DNA from: Leuctra nigra
Taxonomy: Eukaryota > Arthropoda > Insecta > Plecoptera > Leuctridae
DNA length: 64,000 nt
Assembly: GCA_934045905.1 (NCBI GenBank)
Contig: OW203769.1
Coordinates: forward strand, 33,394,975 to 33,458,974
Direction: 5' to 3'
The notes beneath the pieces were generated by a model. The model was not told the DNA's origin and made no database searches. It saw only the letters and a list, made by a program, of their open reading frames with translations. A program made the translations under genes and the position numbers. Position 1 is the first letter of the stretch, and each line of letters opens with the position of its first letter. Of the stretch, positions 34,399 through 46,675 are shown piece by piece.

Positions 34399-34793
34399 GA
34401 GGCAAACGGAAGCGAGCGGGAATCGCATGGTTCGTCAGAGCGTTTTTTTGAAATTTTGTCTTCCCACTAAATAATTTTAAAAAATCAGATAGTAACGACC
34501 CATAACAGCCTAATATACTAAATAATGCCGCACATTGGAGTTCATTATGACCTCTGGTGCGACCTCAAAGTGTTAAATACGATATTTTTAGTAAAATAAT
34601 AAAAAATAATCGTATTTAACACTTTGAGGTCGCATCAGAGGTCATAATGAACTTCAGTGTGTGGCATTATTTAGTATATTAGGCTGTTATGGGTCGTTAC
34701 TATCTGATTTTTTAAAATTATTTATTGGGAAGACAAAATTTCAAAGAAACGCTCTGACGAACCGTGCGATTCCCGCTCGCTTCCGTTTGCCTC
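34399..34793. mobile_element. TTAA-flanked near-perfect hairpin (395 bp)
   Basis: TTAA at 34395-34398 and 34794-34797. The arms start GAGGCAAACGGAAGCGAGCG and run about 185 bp to a ~20 bp loop near 34595. Near-perfect pairing suggests recent activity or gene conversion between arms. Confidence 0.85.
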
Positions 34794-35017
34794 TTAAGAG
34801 TTTTGAAAGGGTTGTGTGTTTGGAAAAGTTTCCAAGTCACGAACACATTATGGGTCTGTCATTCAGTTCTTCCAGAACAAGGTGTACAAATGGGGATTGA
34901 AAAGTGGCAAAGAACATCAATCAAGCATCAGTTTTGCTGCATTTTGAAGTACATATTTTTATACGATTGGAGATGAAATGGGTTCAGCAATGATTTGAAA
35001 TTTTACACATGATTTGA

Positions 35018-35307
35018 TACATGACACTCACGCACACTCACGCACTGCACACTCACACTCACTCACGCACACTCACGCACTGCACACTCACCCACACTCA
35101 CGCACACTCACGCACTGCACACTCACACTCACGCACTGCACACTCACACACACTCACGCACACTCACGCACTGCACACTCACACACACTCATGCACACTC
35201 ACGCACTGCACACTCACACACACTCACGCACACACGCACTGCACACTCACACACACTCACGCACACTCACGCACTGCACACTCACACACACTCACGCACA
35301 CTCACGC
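35018..35307 (+). repeat. CACTCACGCACTG minisatellite
   Basis: Tandem mix of CACACTCA, CACGCA and CTGCACACTCA blocks. Long open frames here are compositional artefacts. Confidence 0.95.
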
Positions 35308-35309
35308 TA

Positions 35310-36404
35310 AAAGTCGCGAGTCAAGCCTCTCCTCCATTGGGAAGAATCATTAAATTGCAAAGAGAGTGCAACAAAGTTAATATAATGAACATTCAGGTTT
35401 TACTGTAGGAAGTGGGCCCACATTTAGCAAGATCTTTAACATTTTAATTATTTCACGCAGTATTTAGTATTTAATTTCAATTTCAAAAGTTACATACCTA
35501 CCGAACCATAAATTATATAAATGTATTCGAGAATTCACATGTTTCATTAATTATTACGATTCCTACTAATATCTTTCACCACATCTGTGTTTTAATCTCT
35601 GATGACATAATAATATTAATGATATGTGAATTGATCTAAATGACTGCTGTATAACCCAATTAGTAATAATACGCGTGTATTATGCGTATTAAATGTGTCA
35701 AATCTAGTCACATGGAGTATTTTCTTAAATAAACAAAGGTGTGAAAGTAATGTTTTAATATTTAGGTATATGTTTCGAGACAAGGCGTATTATATCATAT
35801 AACAATCTGTAGAACTATAACATTAATAATTGGTGTAAGTATACATTGTGAAATGGTACGCAGCAACCAGGTATAAGAAATATGCAAATAATAGACTTGT
35901 TGGTTTAATTCTCAGTATATGTTACCATTGTCGTCTTATTGTAGAAAAGTTTTGCATAATATTTAACTCAAGGAAAATATCTATGTAATATATTAAATAT
36001 TTAGAAATTTGAATATGATATAGATACATCTAAATTTGGTTGTTCCCTTAGGTATTCATTAATGAGCTACTGGTATAATGTTGCCTAAATCAAGGGCGCC
36101 AACAATGTGTGTGCTCAGGGCTAAGGTAACCCTTGACATTATCTCGACAATGTGAAATTCATCATAACTTCTAAAGTAAATTAATTATTTATGGTTGGAG
36201 AGCCTGATTGTTAATTCGAGCTCCAACTCGGCTGTTTCGATTATCAAATCCGTGAGTATAGACAACTCATTATGTTGTGATAAAACTTACCCCCTATCGC
36301 GATTACAAAGTCAGAGACAGACGTAGTAAAGTTGCCTAACATGTAGATGTTTGTGTAGGGGTGATTTTCAAGACTGGTTTTATCATTGACTTTTAACATA
36401 ACGA
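35310..36404. other. Unassigned AT-rich spacer
   Basis: No supported gene or repeat end. Confidence 0.35.
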
Positions 36405-36412
36405 GGCGTCAC

Positions 36413-37138
36413 TAGTGTTGGCAATTTTCATGAAAAAAAAAATCTTGCAAATTTTCATGAAAATTTTCATGAAAATTTTGAAAAATTTGAAAATACTTGA
36501 AAAAACGCTTTTTATGCGTTGTTTTTGAGGCAAAAAAATGTATGTGAAATGTACAGACGGTTCTAAGTAGATTTGACTTGGAATACATAATTAATAATAA
36601 TTGAAATAATAATTATAATAATAATATTATAATAATAATAATATAATAATAATATTATAATATTATTATTATAATTTGTAATAATTAATGAAATTAGGGA
36701 TTTGAGGTACAAATTGATATAATTAGGTAGGTAGTATATCATAATTTATATATAATAATCGATTATAGGAAGTAGTTATAAATGTATGCGGCATGAGTGC
36801 TACAGTAAAAGGATATTCTCAAAATCAAAATTTGACAAACATATTATATATTAAATTAAAATATGTTTTATGACGTGTTATTTATTGAAAATTAAAAATT
36901 AATAGGTAGTTAAAAAAAATTAAAAAAATTAAATAATTTTCATTTCCGATGAGAAGCTCTTAATGTTGATTTGATACAGCCTAAGATGGCAATTAGTACA
37001 TAAATATGTTATGACATGTGTTACTTATTGAAAATTGAAAAAAATTGGTTGAAAAATATTAAAATAATAAAATATTTGTATGAAAATTTTCATTTCACTG
37101 AAAATTTTCAGTGAAAATTTTTCACGTTGCCAACACTA
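36413..37138. mobile_element. hAT-like element (726 bp), exact 8 bp duplication
   Basis: GGCGTCAC flanks both sides (36405-36412, 37139-37146). Ends TAGTGTTGGCAA and TTGCCAACACTA are exact inverted repeats, extended by GAAAATTTTCATG repeats at both ends. The interior is an AT-rich TAATAA tract. No transposase. Confidence 0.9.
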
Positions 37139-37146
37139 GGCGTCAC

Positions 37147-38172
37147 ACTTCGTAATGATGTAGTCACAATTTGTCATCACTTCTCGTATCAACAAGAACG
37201 CAGTTCATCACAAAACATTTCTTAGCACTGGAAAGATGTCAAGTCAGGAAGCAAAGTAAACTTTTACAGGTTTACTTTCACTCAAAAAAGAATACTAAAG
37301 CATTGATGCAGCAGATTAGATGGAGTTCTTTGACCTTGACAATAGTTACTATTTTCTGCATTGGAATAGTACTAAAAAATACCATCAGCCACATTTACTT
37401 AGATCTCTCATAAGAACATATAAAAAATCTATAATTTCTTTTTCTTGGAGATTTCAAAGAATTCTTAAGAAAATCACAAACAAAGAATCAGGTCAAATCA
37501 CAGTCAAATTGGCAAAATAAAGCACACGCACAGCTTACATAATGAACTAATCTCCATATTGACAAACCGAAAACCCGAACGGACGTCATTTGCATGAATT
37601 AGGTAGTCCCAGTTGGTCCACTTGTACTTGCACTTTGCCCCCCCCCCCCCCCCCGCGAGGAAGTACAGCGGCCTTGAGGCGTCACGGTCCGTCGAGCTTG
37701 ATGAAAAAACGAAAGTACATTGCAAAAGTAACTCACAAACTGGTTGTAGTAACTCCGCTAAGACAATGCGTTCTGTTTGTTAATTATCAGCATGATCACT
37801 CTCCTTCCTATCATCTGTGGGAATTGTGTCAGCTCTGCTCATAACTTACATATTCAATGCATACAAGCTCAAGGAGTTGTAACACGAGAATAAATGTTTA
37901 CAAGGGTTTAAATATTCTGCATTATTGTATAGGATAGGTGTTTTATTACGGAATTATTATTAAATTGTCGTCTTGACATTTAATCGAATAATCTAAATGT
38001 GTGTTTAAAAATATTTTGAGAAATTTAGGATTATGTGAGAACGAATAAGTCACATCTATTTTGTTATATTTTGATAAAAATAACTTGTGAATAAATAAGC
38101 ACATTTGATCATTTCGGTCCGCTTTGTCAGCTTTGGAAAATGCTGTTAATATACACGTAATTTATTTGTTTT
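37147..38172. other. Unassigned spacer with C-run
   Basis: Includes a poly-C run at 37619-37634 followed by a short GC-rich block. No gene called. Confidence 0.35.
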
Positions 38173-38620
38173 TTGAGCGAGCGACTCCTTTTTGGCTCTT
38201 TTGGCACTGACCTCTGTTTCTTGTGTGATTTTTTTTCTGTTACTTTTCTGTTATTCGGTATACAGGACACAGTTTTTCTTCGATCGAGCTGAAACTTTGC
38301 ACACACGTACGATAATTGGCTCAATTTTAAAAAACTATCTTCCGTTTGGTAGGTCTGATCAATTTGAAATTTGACAAATTTTCAACCCAATCGGTCGAGT
38401 ATTTATTGTCGAGTTTAGTATGGGTTTAGTTTAGTATTGTCAAAAGAGATTTGTGGAAAAAGTACGTAGGTACCTAAGTCACGACACAAGGATCTGTTAT
38501 TCATCCAGAGTGTTTATATTGAGAGTGTGAAGTTGTAAAGTATGATATCGTGTTTGGCTGGGAATAGTGCACGTTTCTGTGCTCGCTCATCAACGCGTTA
38601 CACTGAGCGTTTTCCTACAG
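38173..38620 (+). mobile_element. Helitron-like family K, short copy
   Basis: TTGAGCGAGCGACTCC at the start; GCTCGCTCATCAACGCG...TGAGCGTTTTCCTACAG at the end, before T. The interior has GATCGAGCTGAAACTTTGCA and CAACCCAATCGGTCGAG. Confidence 0.5.
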
Positions 38621-38896
38621 TTAGTTCACCCCTCTGAATTGCAATATGTTTTCCTTGCTTGACACTAACGTATCTAGGTACCTATTCTAAAGATGTTTAA
38701 GAAACTTTTCATTATTTTTCATTATTATTACTTCTTTATTTAGCTATATAAGCTATTTTACATAGATTAGGTACATTTACAGCAGTAAAAATGTGAATAC
38801 ATAGATACACATACATTACATTACATAGATACCTGTACAGAGGTATTACAGAGATTTGTAGTAAAGCACTAAAATTACAAAGTTAAGTTGCTGCAA

Positions 38897-39333
38897 TTTT
38901 AATCGTGATTAGATAAAAGACAAACTTAGGGTCATCCCTTGGTACATTTATAATTTTTTGTTTTGTTAATTAGTAATAATAAGTGGATTTTGGGTGAAAA
39001 ATTAGCTATTTTCTTGTCTCCCTGGGTGCCGTATAAAATTAAATTTCAAAAATGTGCCAAGTGATAACCCTAAGTTTGTCTTTCATCTAATCATGATTAA
39101 AATTTGAGATCAATTGGTTTACGAGTTTGGTCTCCAATCGTATCGCAAATTTCATAGTTTTGCGCGGTTTTGTTGAAAACCGGCTCCTAATTAACGATGC
39201 AATGAGCAAAAATTAAAAAGGGCTACTAATATACAATCAGACTGATCATGTGAGCATCCTGTAAAAGTTACAATCACTTATGAAACAATTTTTTTCTCTC
39301 AATTTTCTAAAACGGCCGAGCGCTTGTATCACC
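38897..39333 (-). mobile_element. T2 TTAA-MITE, truncated reverse copy
   Basis: Reverse complement of 39941-40469 over about 435 bp. The end CGAGCGCTTGTATCACC abuts TTAA (39334-39337). The other end is missing. Confidence 0.7.
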
Positions 39334-39337
39334 TTAA

Positions 39338-39936
39338 GCCATTTAATTAAGTAAGTAAGTTTGTATGCATCGATACATAGATTTGTAGTAAAACACTAAG
39401 ATTTTAAAATTAACTTACACAGATTATTACCCTCTAATGTCTAATTGATGAATTTATGGGATATAACGATCAATGAAACATTAATGTTTTGTTATCGATT
39501 CAATTCTTTCGTACTAAAAGAAAAAATCAATGTTTTTAATATCAATTTGCAAGTTCCAAAAATAATATCGATTAGTATCTCCGAATTTCAACCGGTACGG
39601 CTACCCGGTTGAGACCTTTTATGTCTGGTTTCTATAACACCAATCCTAACAAAATACTAACACCGAATATACTAACACCGAGTGTATGTTTAAAATGTAT
39701 ACATGTCTACCCCATGACCCAAATGTTTTTGGAAACAGGGTTTGAAATAATAAAAAATCTCTGTCAAAATTTGTCTTAAAATGTGTTAAATTACTTTTGG
39801 GACAGAAATAGTGTAAAAATATGACAAAAATAACATGTACTTACCTAAAAATATTTCGGCTATATTTCCTACAAGCTCTTGTTTACTTGCAAGTCATGGG
39901 TTGACATAGAGCAGCAACTCTCACGCAGCATATATA
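39338..39936. other. Spacer between inverted T2 copies
   Basis: About 600 bp of unassigned sequence between two inverted T2 copies. Together the three form a 1.57 kb inverted structure. Confidence 0.4.
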
Positions 39937-39940
39937 TTAA

Positions 39941-40469
39941 GGTGATACTAGCGCTCGGCCGTTTTAGAAAATTGAGAGAGAAAAATTGTTTCATAAGTGA
40001 GTGTAACTTTTACAGGATGTTCACATGATCAGTCTGACTGTATATTAGTAGCCCTTTTTAATTTTTGCTTATTGCATCGTTAATTAGGCGCTTGTTATTC
40101 AACAAAACCGCGCAAAACGATGAAATTTGCGATACGATTGGAGACCAAACCCGTAAACCAATTGATCTCAAATTTTAATCATGATTAGATGAAAGACACA
40201 CTTAGGGTTATCCCTTGGCAAATTTTTGAAATTTAATTTTATACGGCGCCCAGGGAGACAAGAAAATAGCTAATTTTTCACCAAAAAACCACTAATTATT
40301 ACTAATTAACGAAACAAAAAATTAAAAATGTACCAAGGGATAACCCTAAGTTTGTCTTTTATCTAATCACGATTAAAATTTCAAATAATTTGGTCTACCC
40401 ATTTCGTCTCCAATCGTATCGCAAAAAGTGTCTACAAAAAGCAACAAAATCGCTCGCGCTTGCAGCACC
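39941..40469 (+). mobile_element. T2 TTAA-MITE, complete copy (529 bp)
   Basis: TTAA at 39937-39940 and 40470-40473. Ends GGTGATACTAGCGCTCGG and CGCTCGCGCTTGCAGCACC are imperfect inverted repeats. Other fragments lie at 530-1000, 40500, 49700-49850 and 63725-63803. Confidence 0.75.
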
Positions 40470-40730
40470 TTAATTGCATGGACGGAATCCAATTCTTGAT
40501 GCAAGCGCTCGGCCGTTTTAGCAAATTGAGAGATACAAATTGTTTCATAAATGGGTGTACTTTGATAAGATGTTTAATTTAAAAAATAATGTTGTCTTTT
40601 ACAGTTAAAAGAGCAACAAAAAACATTAAACTGAAAGTCGACAAGATAAGTTTTGAATTTTAACCTTCTCTCAAAGAATTACATTATCAAAAAACGTCTT
40701 TATATTATGTCAAATAAAAGTTTTCTTATA

Positions 40731-40978
40731 CCCTGTTCACACGGAGGATTCGATCATGATCCAGTTCAATTACAATCGAAATCAAAATGAAGCAAGATTC
40801 AAGTTACACTTTATAATGCTTGTTACATGCAATTAGAGCATGCATTTGTACGTTTTCGTTTTTAAAATAGATGGTTCTTTTGTTTGACCTTGAGTTCGAT
40901 CATGGTTCAGATTTCGATTGCGTTCTTACAACTCAATCGAGATTTTGGATCATGATCGAGTCCTCAGTGTGAACAGGG
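40731..40978. mobile_element. TA-flanked inverted-repeat MITE (248 bp)
   Basis: TA on both sides. Ends CCCTGTTCACACGGAGGA and TCCTCAGTGTGAACAGGG, with GATCATGATC inside each arm. Confidence 0.75.
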
Positions 40979-40980
40979 TA

Positions 40981-41600
40981 TTAGAATCCGTATTTTTAGC
41001 GAATGAGTATTTTAATGTCCCCTAATTACCTAAACATTCTCATCGTAATCGCAATGAAATTAATAATGCTTGACATGATGGTTAATAATACGATTGCATG
41101 AACCCAATGTCAAAGTGACCTTTCATTCATTTCATTGAAACCTACAATTAGTGAATTAAAATCACAATTGTCAGATTAAAAAAGGCATATAATTATAAAC
41201 ATTTTAAATAATTCATCGACCTTCCTTCATGAATTTCCCACGCTAATTGTGTAATTAGTAATTACCTAAATGTATTCGGCGAATGTGTAATGGATGTAGA
41301 ATGACAACAATACAATTAAAAGCACAACAATTACCAACATTCTCCCACAAATTAATTGCCTTTCAACAATGTTATATCAAAAGGTAAACTCGAATTGAAA
41401 ATTATGAACACTCGTGAAACATGAAAAAAGGAGTGTTATTCTTTGGATTCAGTGTGTAGACAAATTTAATTTAAAAATTGTAGGTACCTACTTTTTTCCC
41501 CCGTCTGCAAAAACCAATTATCTGAAAATCGTTGAAACTTTTCAGTGATTGAACATCACTTCAAAGTCAAAGTCTTCTCACTTAGTCCGAAACCAAATAT
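40981..41600. other. Unassigned AT-rich spacer
   Basis: Nothing recognised. Confidence 0.35.
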
Positions 41601-41602
41601 AC

Positions 41603-42075
41603 TCCATAAAAAGCAGTCGCAGTGTAAAAATTCCAGCCAAGTCTCTTCAACTAAGAAATAAAATAACTGATATCTAAAAATTCAGAAATGAAAAGTAGTG
41701 TTATCATAAAATGTGCAAAGTCAAAACTTTAAAAAATCTTAAAAATACTGTGTATATGTAATAATAATATTTATAGTAGTGTAAAATATAATGCTTTATC
41801 GATAATACCTATAATGCACAAAAAGCGATGCGCCAAGTATTGGTTTTAAAATTAAGTTTAAAAAAAATTAAATTAATTTTAAGTTTTTAACCAAAATTAC
41901 ACACATTTTTTTAAAATTAAGTTATGACGTGGCACATTTTTTGATATCTCTAGTTTCCAGTGCAGAATTTTTAGATTTATTTTATTTTTTAGTTGAATAG
42001 ATTTGGCTGGTATTTTTACACAGAGTGTTTTTATGGTGATATCGCTACATTTTTAGTTTATCCATTCAACTTGTA
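41603..42075 (-). mobile_element. Element H, degenerate foldback fragment
   Basis: Both foldback arms are present but diverged (CCAGCCAAGTCTCTTCAACT; GCGATGCGCCAAGTATT; GGCTGGTATTTTTACACAGA). A trace of the downstream module (AACGGCTGGACCGGTCGGAA) occurs near 42371. An old copy. Confidence 0.65.
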
Positions 42076-42685
42076 GCCCATAAGGGGCTGTTCATGAAGT
42101 ATGTCACTCAAAATTAATTACTTTTGAGCATTTGCATTGCATTGAAACATTATTAAGTATGGTTGCGTAAAGTAGAAGGAAACTAAACCAATAATACATA
42201 AATTTTCTCTCGCGACTTCACAATTCTTGCAGTAAGTAGCAATTCTGATTTGTAGGCAGGTTCATTTTTTATAATTAATATCAAAAAAAAAAAAAAAAAA
42301 AAAATTTGTTTATTGACAATAATCAATAACCAAAAGCCAAAAGTATTAATACCACAAGCCATATCTCAGAAACGGCTGGACCGGTCGGAAAGAAATGTAA
42401 AGTCTACACTATTTCTGTTCTGTAAATACAGAACGAAGATATCAACGTCAATCATTAACCAACAAATAAAACAATACACCACTGTTGTATTCCGTTACGC
42501 AAATCTTGAAACTGAATAATTATTCATGTGAAATCCACTCAAGTTTCTGCGGCCTGGTAGAAAACAAAGCGTCTCCCCTTCTTCTTTCTCCCATTTGCCC
42601 CGCCGAAAACAATCTACCAACCTTGGCAACACTTACAAAACAGCGCAGGGGTAATAACACACTTGTCGTTTTAAAAAAGCTTGCT

Positions 42686-42693
42686 TATATAAA
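42686..42693 (+). promoter_or_regulatory. TATA box of third RR-2 gene
   Basis: TATATAAA lies 94 bp upstream of the ATG. A start near 42716-42718 (CCCACTAG) would have normal spacing. The TCAGT at 42750 is too far downstream to pair with it. Confidence 0.6.
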
Positions 42694-42779
42694 ATGAAAA
42701 TCTGGGACAAATCTCCCACTAGTGTAAAGAACTCCAAAGTGTGAACATTTCAGTTACTGTGAGGGATTATTCAAGCAGA

Positions 42780-42875
42780 ATGATGAACAGTGTGGTGTTT
42801 GTTCTAGTGGTTAATGTGGTGTTAGTATTGGCAAGACCTGGATATGTACCAACATCAAATCATATCGACTACTAT
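42780..42875 (+). CDS. RR-2 cuticle protein gene 3, exon 1 (signal peptide)
   Basis: Thirty-two codons starting MMNSVVFVLVVNVVLVLARP, a clear signal peptide with probable cleavage after the ALA/R region, then a short linker ending DYY. The donor GTAAGT follows at 42876. The phase-0 end fits the phase-0 start of the exon at 48818. I chose ATG at 42780, since the in-frame codons upstream do not look coding and the TATA box lies just before. Confidence 0.75.
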
Positions 42876-43595
42876 GTAAGTATTGAATCATTTTGGAAGA
42901 AATGTGTGATTTCAGTTTTCCAATGTAGGTGAATACAATTGTCATACCCACTAAATCTTCAGTAGAATTACCCACATTAAATGACTGATTCGAATAGCCA
43001 ATACACAAATTTAAACAAAATCAACGTGAGGTAGCGCAAGTGTTATCAAAAGAAGGCTTTGTAAAATATAACTGAAACAATTTTCTACATGCCTAACATA
43101 CTTTTGGTGTATACCTACATAAATAAAAATATACAAATAAATACAACTAAAAAATGTGATTATTTAATGACAAGATCGGGGAAAAATAAATAATTCATAT
43201 TAGTGGCAGGAAACTGATTTTACTAAAGTAATATCCCTAAGAAATAATTCATTGAGTATAAAACACCACGAAATGAAATGCATCAAAGAGAAGTGATAAA
43301 ATAGCACTTATCATCGTTGATGCTACCAATAAAATAGAAATAAATAATATGTAGTGAAATGTCAGTGTCCTTTTGCACTATTTGAAAGGTAAACAAACCC
43401 CAATACCCTGTGTTATTCTCTTTGCATGTCAGAGGAATGTGTTCATGATAATAATACAGAATTGCAGCTGTGTGAAATCTATTTATTCATCGATCAATCA
43501 TCTATATTAAAAACACAATTTTAAAGGATTTTTATTTATTGAATAAATTTACTTGAAAATTCAACATTTTCAGAAAATGACCGTCATGGCACTTT
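42876..43595. other. Gene 3 intron 1, first part
   Basis: AT-rich intron sequence; no exon or repeat boundary seen. Confidence 0.4.
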
Positions 43596-43596
43596 C

Positions 43597-44700
43597 TCTG
43601 TGTGCGTTTTTTCATTGTATTTTTTTTTGCCTGCTCTGCCCAGGTCAAAACCGCGCAACCATAATCGATCTGAAATTTTGCACACATACTAACCTATAAT
43701 CTAATGTATGTCCCTGGGATAGTTTTTGAACAAGACCCTGGTTGGTTCAAATTAAAAAAAAAATATCTTTCGATTGGTTGGTCTGTTCAATTTGAAACCA
43801 ACAATGTCCCCAATCGTACAAAGTTTCAGCCAAATCCTCCCATTGGTTAAAATTTAAACCCATATTTTCTGTAATTTTTGAAATTTAAACTTGAGCAGAT
43901 TTATCGATTAACTTAAAACTTTGCATGGTCATTGGGACCAACATTTGAGGTATTTTTGCCAATTAGAAGACTAATCTGTCATTATTTTCAAAAGTTATTG
44001 CCATTTTAAAGTGGTTCCATCGTTTCGGCATAGGAATGAGAATTTGCTGTAATTCACACCAAAGATTAATGAAACCATATTACATACAACTAGCAAAAAA
44101 TATTTGCCCCTTACGGTATGAAATAATAAGATATTCTTGATTGAAGATCATCTTTTCCCCCATAAGATAACACAGGGAGACATGAAATCGTCCTGGAAAA
44201 TTGGCCTTAAATTGCACCTAAAACCGCAAGAGGAATGACAAATTATTGAATATAGTCTCAAATTAAAGATAATAATTTTTAGAATAAGACTGCCGTTTGA
44301 AAATATGGGGTCACGGGCCAAATAAGAAAGAAACTGTGTACAATGTGTAAAATTTACCATAAATCTGGCAACATTGCACTACAAATATGAATTATTTTGG
44401 GATAGTTTAATTGGAACTTCAATTAACAACATATAATTGGAGCACACGGTAAGATATAATTGTTTTATGCTGTTGTTTGAGGTATTATTTCATCAGAGAT
44501 TTGTATGAATTACGGCGAATTCTAAGCACCTTGGCTGGAGCAGTGGGACCACTTTAAGGATATTTTATTCTATAATCTTGAAACTAAATTTCCATTCCTG
44601 CCTTCTTGATGCTTCAGTACCAAGGCCTGTAGAGCAGCTGATACTTGCAAACGCATATCAAATCGCATGCGCTCATCAACGCGTTACAATGATAATAATT
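43597..44700 (+). mobile_element. Helitron-like family K, long copy in gene 3 intron 1
   Basis: Contains CACTTTCTCTGTGTGCG, ATCGATCTGAAATTTTGCAC, TTTCGATTGGTTGGTCTG and, near the end, GCATGCGCTCATCAACGCGT. Both extreme ends are diverged. Confidence 0.5.
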
Positions 44701-45292
44701 GCTATAATTGTCACTTGGAAGGGGTCAGTTTAGCAAAGACCCCCCCCCCCCCCCCCAACTAGATAAGTTATTACACTTCTATTGGAACTAATTATGCTGA
44801 ACAGAGCTTCCTAAATAACTTTGAATATGATTTTACTTCCTTTAGACCTGAAGTTGAAGGAAATCCGACGGAAAGCCGAGCCAAGATCAGCCAAGTTTAC
44901 TCTTATATAAAAATATTTCGACGGCAAAATGTATTGGAGTCAAGAAATGCATCTATTGTATTATGACGATATACTCCAATGCGGTTCAAATGTTTGCATT
45001 TAAGATCTTTGATAGCGCTTCATTTTTCATAAACACAATTGCAGGAAATATTACGTGAATATAACTTGATATTTCCATTGGCTAAGCACAATTAAACCTC
45101 ACGTTGGTAAGATGAATAGAGATTGTAAAAGTAAGCTCCCCAGATCCTCTGCTAAAGATTCAAACAAAAGTTAATTACTGAAATGTATTTTCTTGTATTA
45201 TGAGATTATTTTTAGATTTTAAGACGGCTGGGTAGTGAGTTTGACCTTGAAGAGTTTTTTAATCGATTTTTATCAATATCTTTTTCCAGTGT

Positions 45293-45565
45293 AATTGTTA
45301 ACAAAATAGGGCTATGGACGTGAATTCAGAACAGTTCAATGAAAATAATTTCATAATTTGGAATAAGTTATTAGTTTTATTTTGTCCAACAGGTGTTTAG
45401 AACCCGAAAATGTAGTAATTAAGTAATTTAATTGTTAACAAAATAGGGCTATGGACGTGAATTCAGAACAGTTCAATGAAAATAATTTCATAGTTTGGAA
45501 TAAGTTATTAGCTTTATTTTGTACAACAGGTGTTGAGAACCCGAAAATTTAGTAATTTAGTAATT
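45293..45565 (+). repeat. Tandem duplication, two ~137 bp units
   Basis: AATTGTTAACAAAATAGGGC begins both units (45293 and 45430). Units differ at only a few bases. The second copy ends where the next element begins. Confidence 0.9.
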
Positions 45566-45579
45566 TTCGGGTTCTAAAG

Positions 45580-46022
45580 CAATGTTGAATTCAGACATTT
45601 CATCCCGGGGGGGGGGGGCAATGATTATGCAAAAAGTAAAGATGGACCCAAAGGGGGGTCTGGGCGTTTACACTTAGAAAACTGCCGCGCAGCGAAATTT
45701 TTGAAAACTGACTAGTTTATACCTAGAGCATGGGTATGTCATATCTGCAATGTAAAAGATTGACAGTGCAAAGGTGTCAAAGTATTTTGGAGAATATGAA
45801 ATGACGATAGGGTATTCGCATCAAATATAGAAATTCACTGCCAATATGAGCTGTAATTTGAGATATGAAAATTGTTAAAGCACATGACTTAGTTATTTTC
45901 GAATTGAGAGAAGTACCTACATAAGAAAGTGTCTGTGTGGAAACATTGACGTACAATTCCCCGCGGGGGTGTGGGGGGGGGGGGGCACTCGCCCCCCCTC
46001 AGTATGCCAGGATTCAACACTG
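45580..46022. mobile_element. hAT-like element in gene 3 intron 1 (~440 bp)
   Basis: Ends CAATGTTGAATTCAG and GGATTCAACACTG are near inverted repeats. G-run at the left, G/C-runs at the right, and an AAAGGGGGGTCTGGGCG block inside. The flanking 8-mers match poorly, so the boundaries are approximate. Confidence 0.6.
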
Positions 46023-46675
46023 TTGTTAAAGTACATTATTGTTGATAACGATACTTGACTTTGAAGTGTCCAAAGCAAAGAGGTTCCCAAGAGACGAAGA
46101 TCTTGCTTATTATTTTGATCGGTAAAGAACGTGACAACACAATAAGTTTGTCGAGTTGAGATCTCACTTGAGCTTGAATGAGCTGTCTTTCATTACTGCG
46201 CATGCGCCATCTCTACAACCTCATTCATGACTTTTCATTCAGTGGTCTCACTTTCTCTCGCGAACAATGCAACTAGCACCATCACACGGGTGACTCAGCA
46301 ACTATGTACTACTTTATCGACGCTTGACCATACACCCTGATCTTGACGTTTGAACAGTTCACTGAAGTCTGAGGAAATAGAAAGTTAAGCCATGATATAA
46401 AACTGACACTATGAAAATCGTTATAAAATGTGAGACAAATATAATAATTGGCAAGAAATTTAGTCGGTTTTCTCGAATTTAAAAGGCAATTGCAATAAAA
46501 GTTACAATTGTAAAATTTTACTTGCGCATGTACCTACTACTTATTATTGGTCATTGGCTAACACCTAAACCCTCCCCCCCCCCCCCCTACATGATTCTAC
46601 GATAGAGACATTTCTACGGTTTTTCAAAATAAAAGAGAATCTCAACTAAAATGACAATAAGAACTTCAGATATAA

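Noticed and set aside
35014..35353. Thr/His-rich frames of about 100 codons
   Set aside because: Translation of the CACTCACGCA minisatellite.
42750..42754. TCAGT as initiator of gene 3
   Set aside because: Lies 64 bp from the TATA box, too far for a usual TATA-initiator pair.
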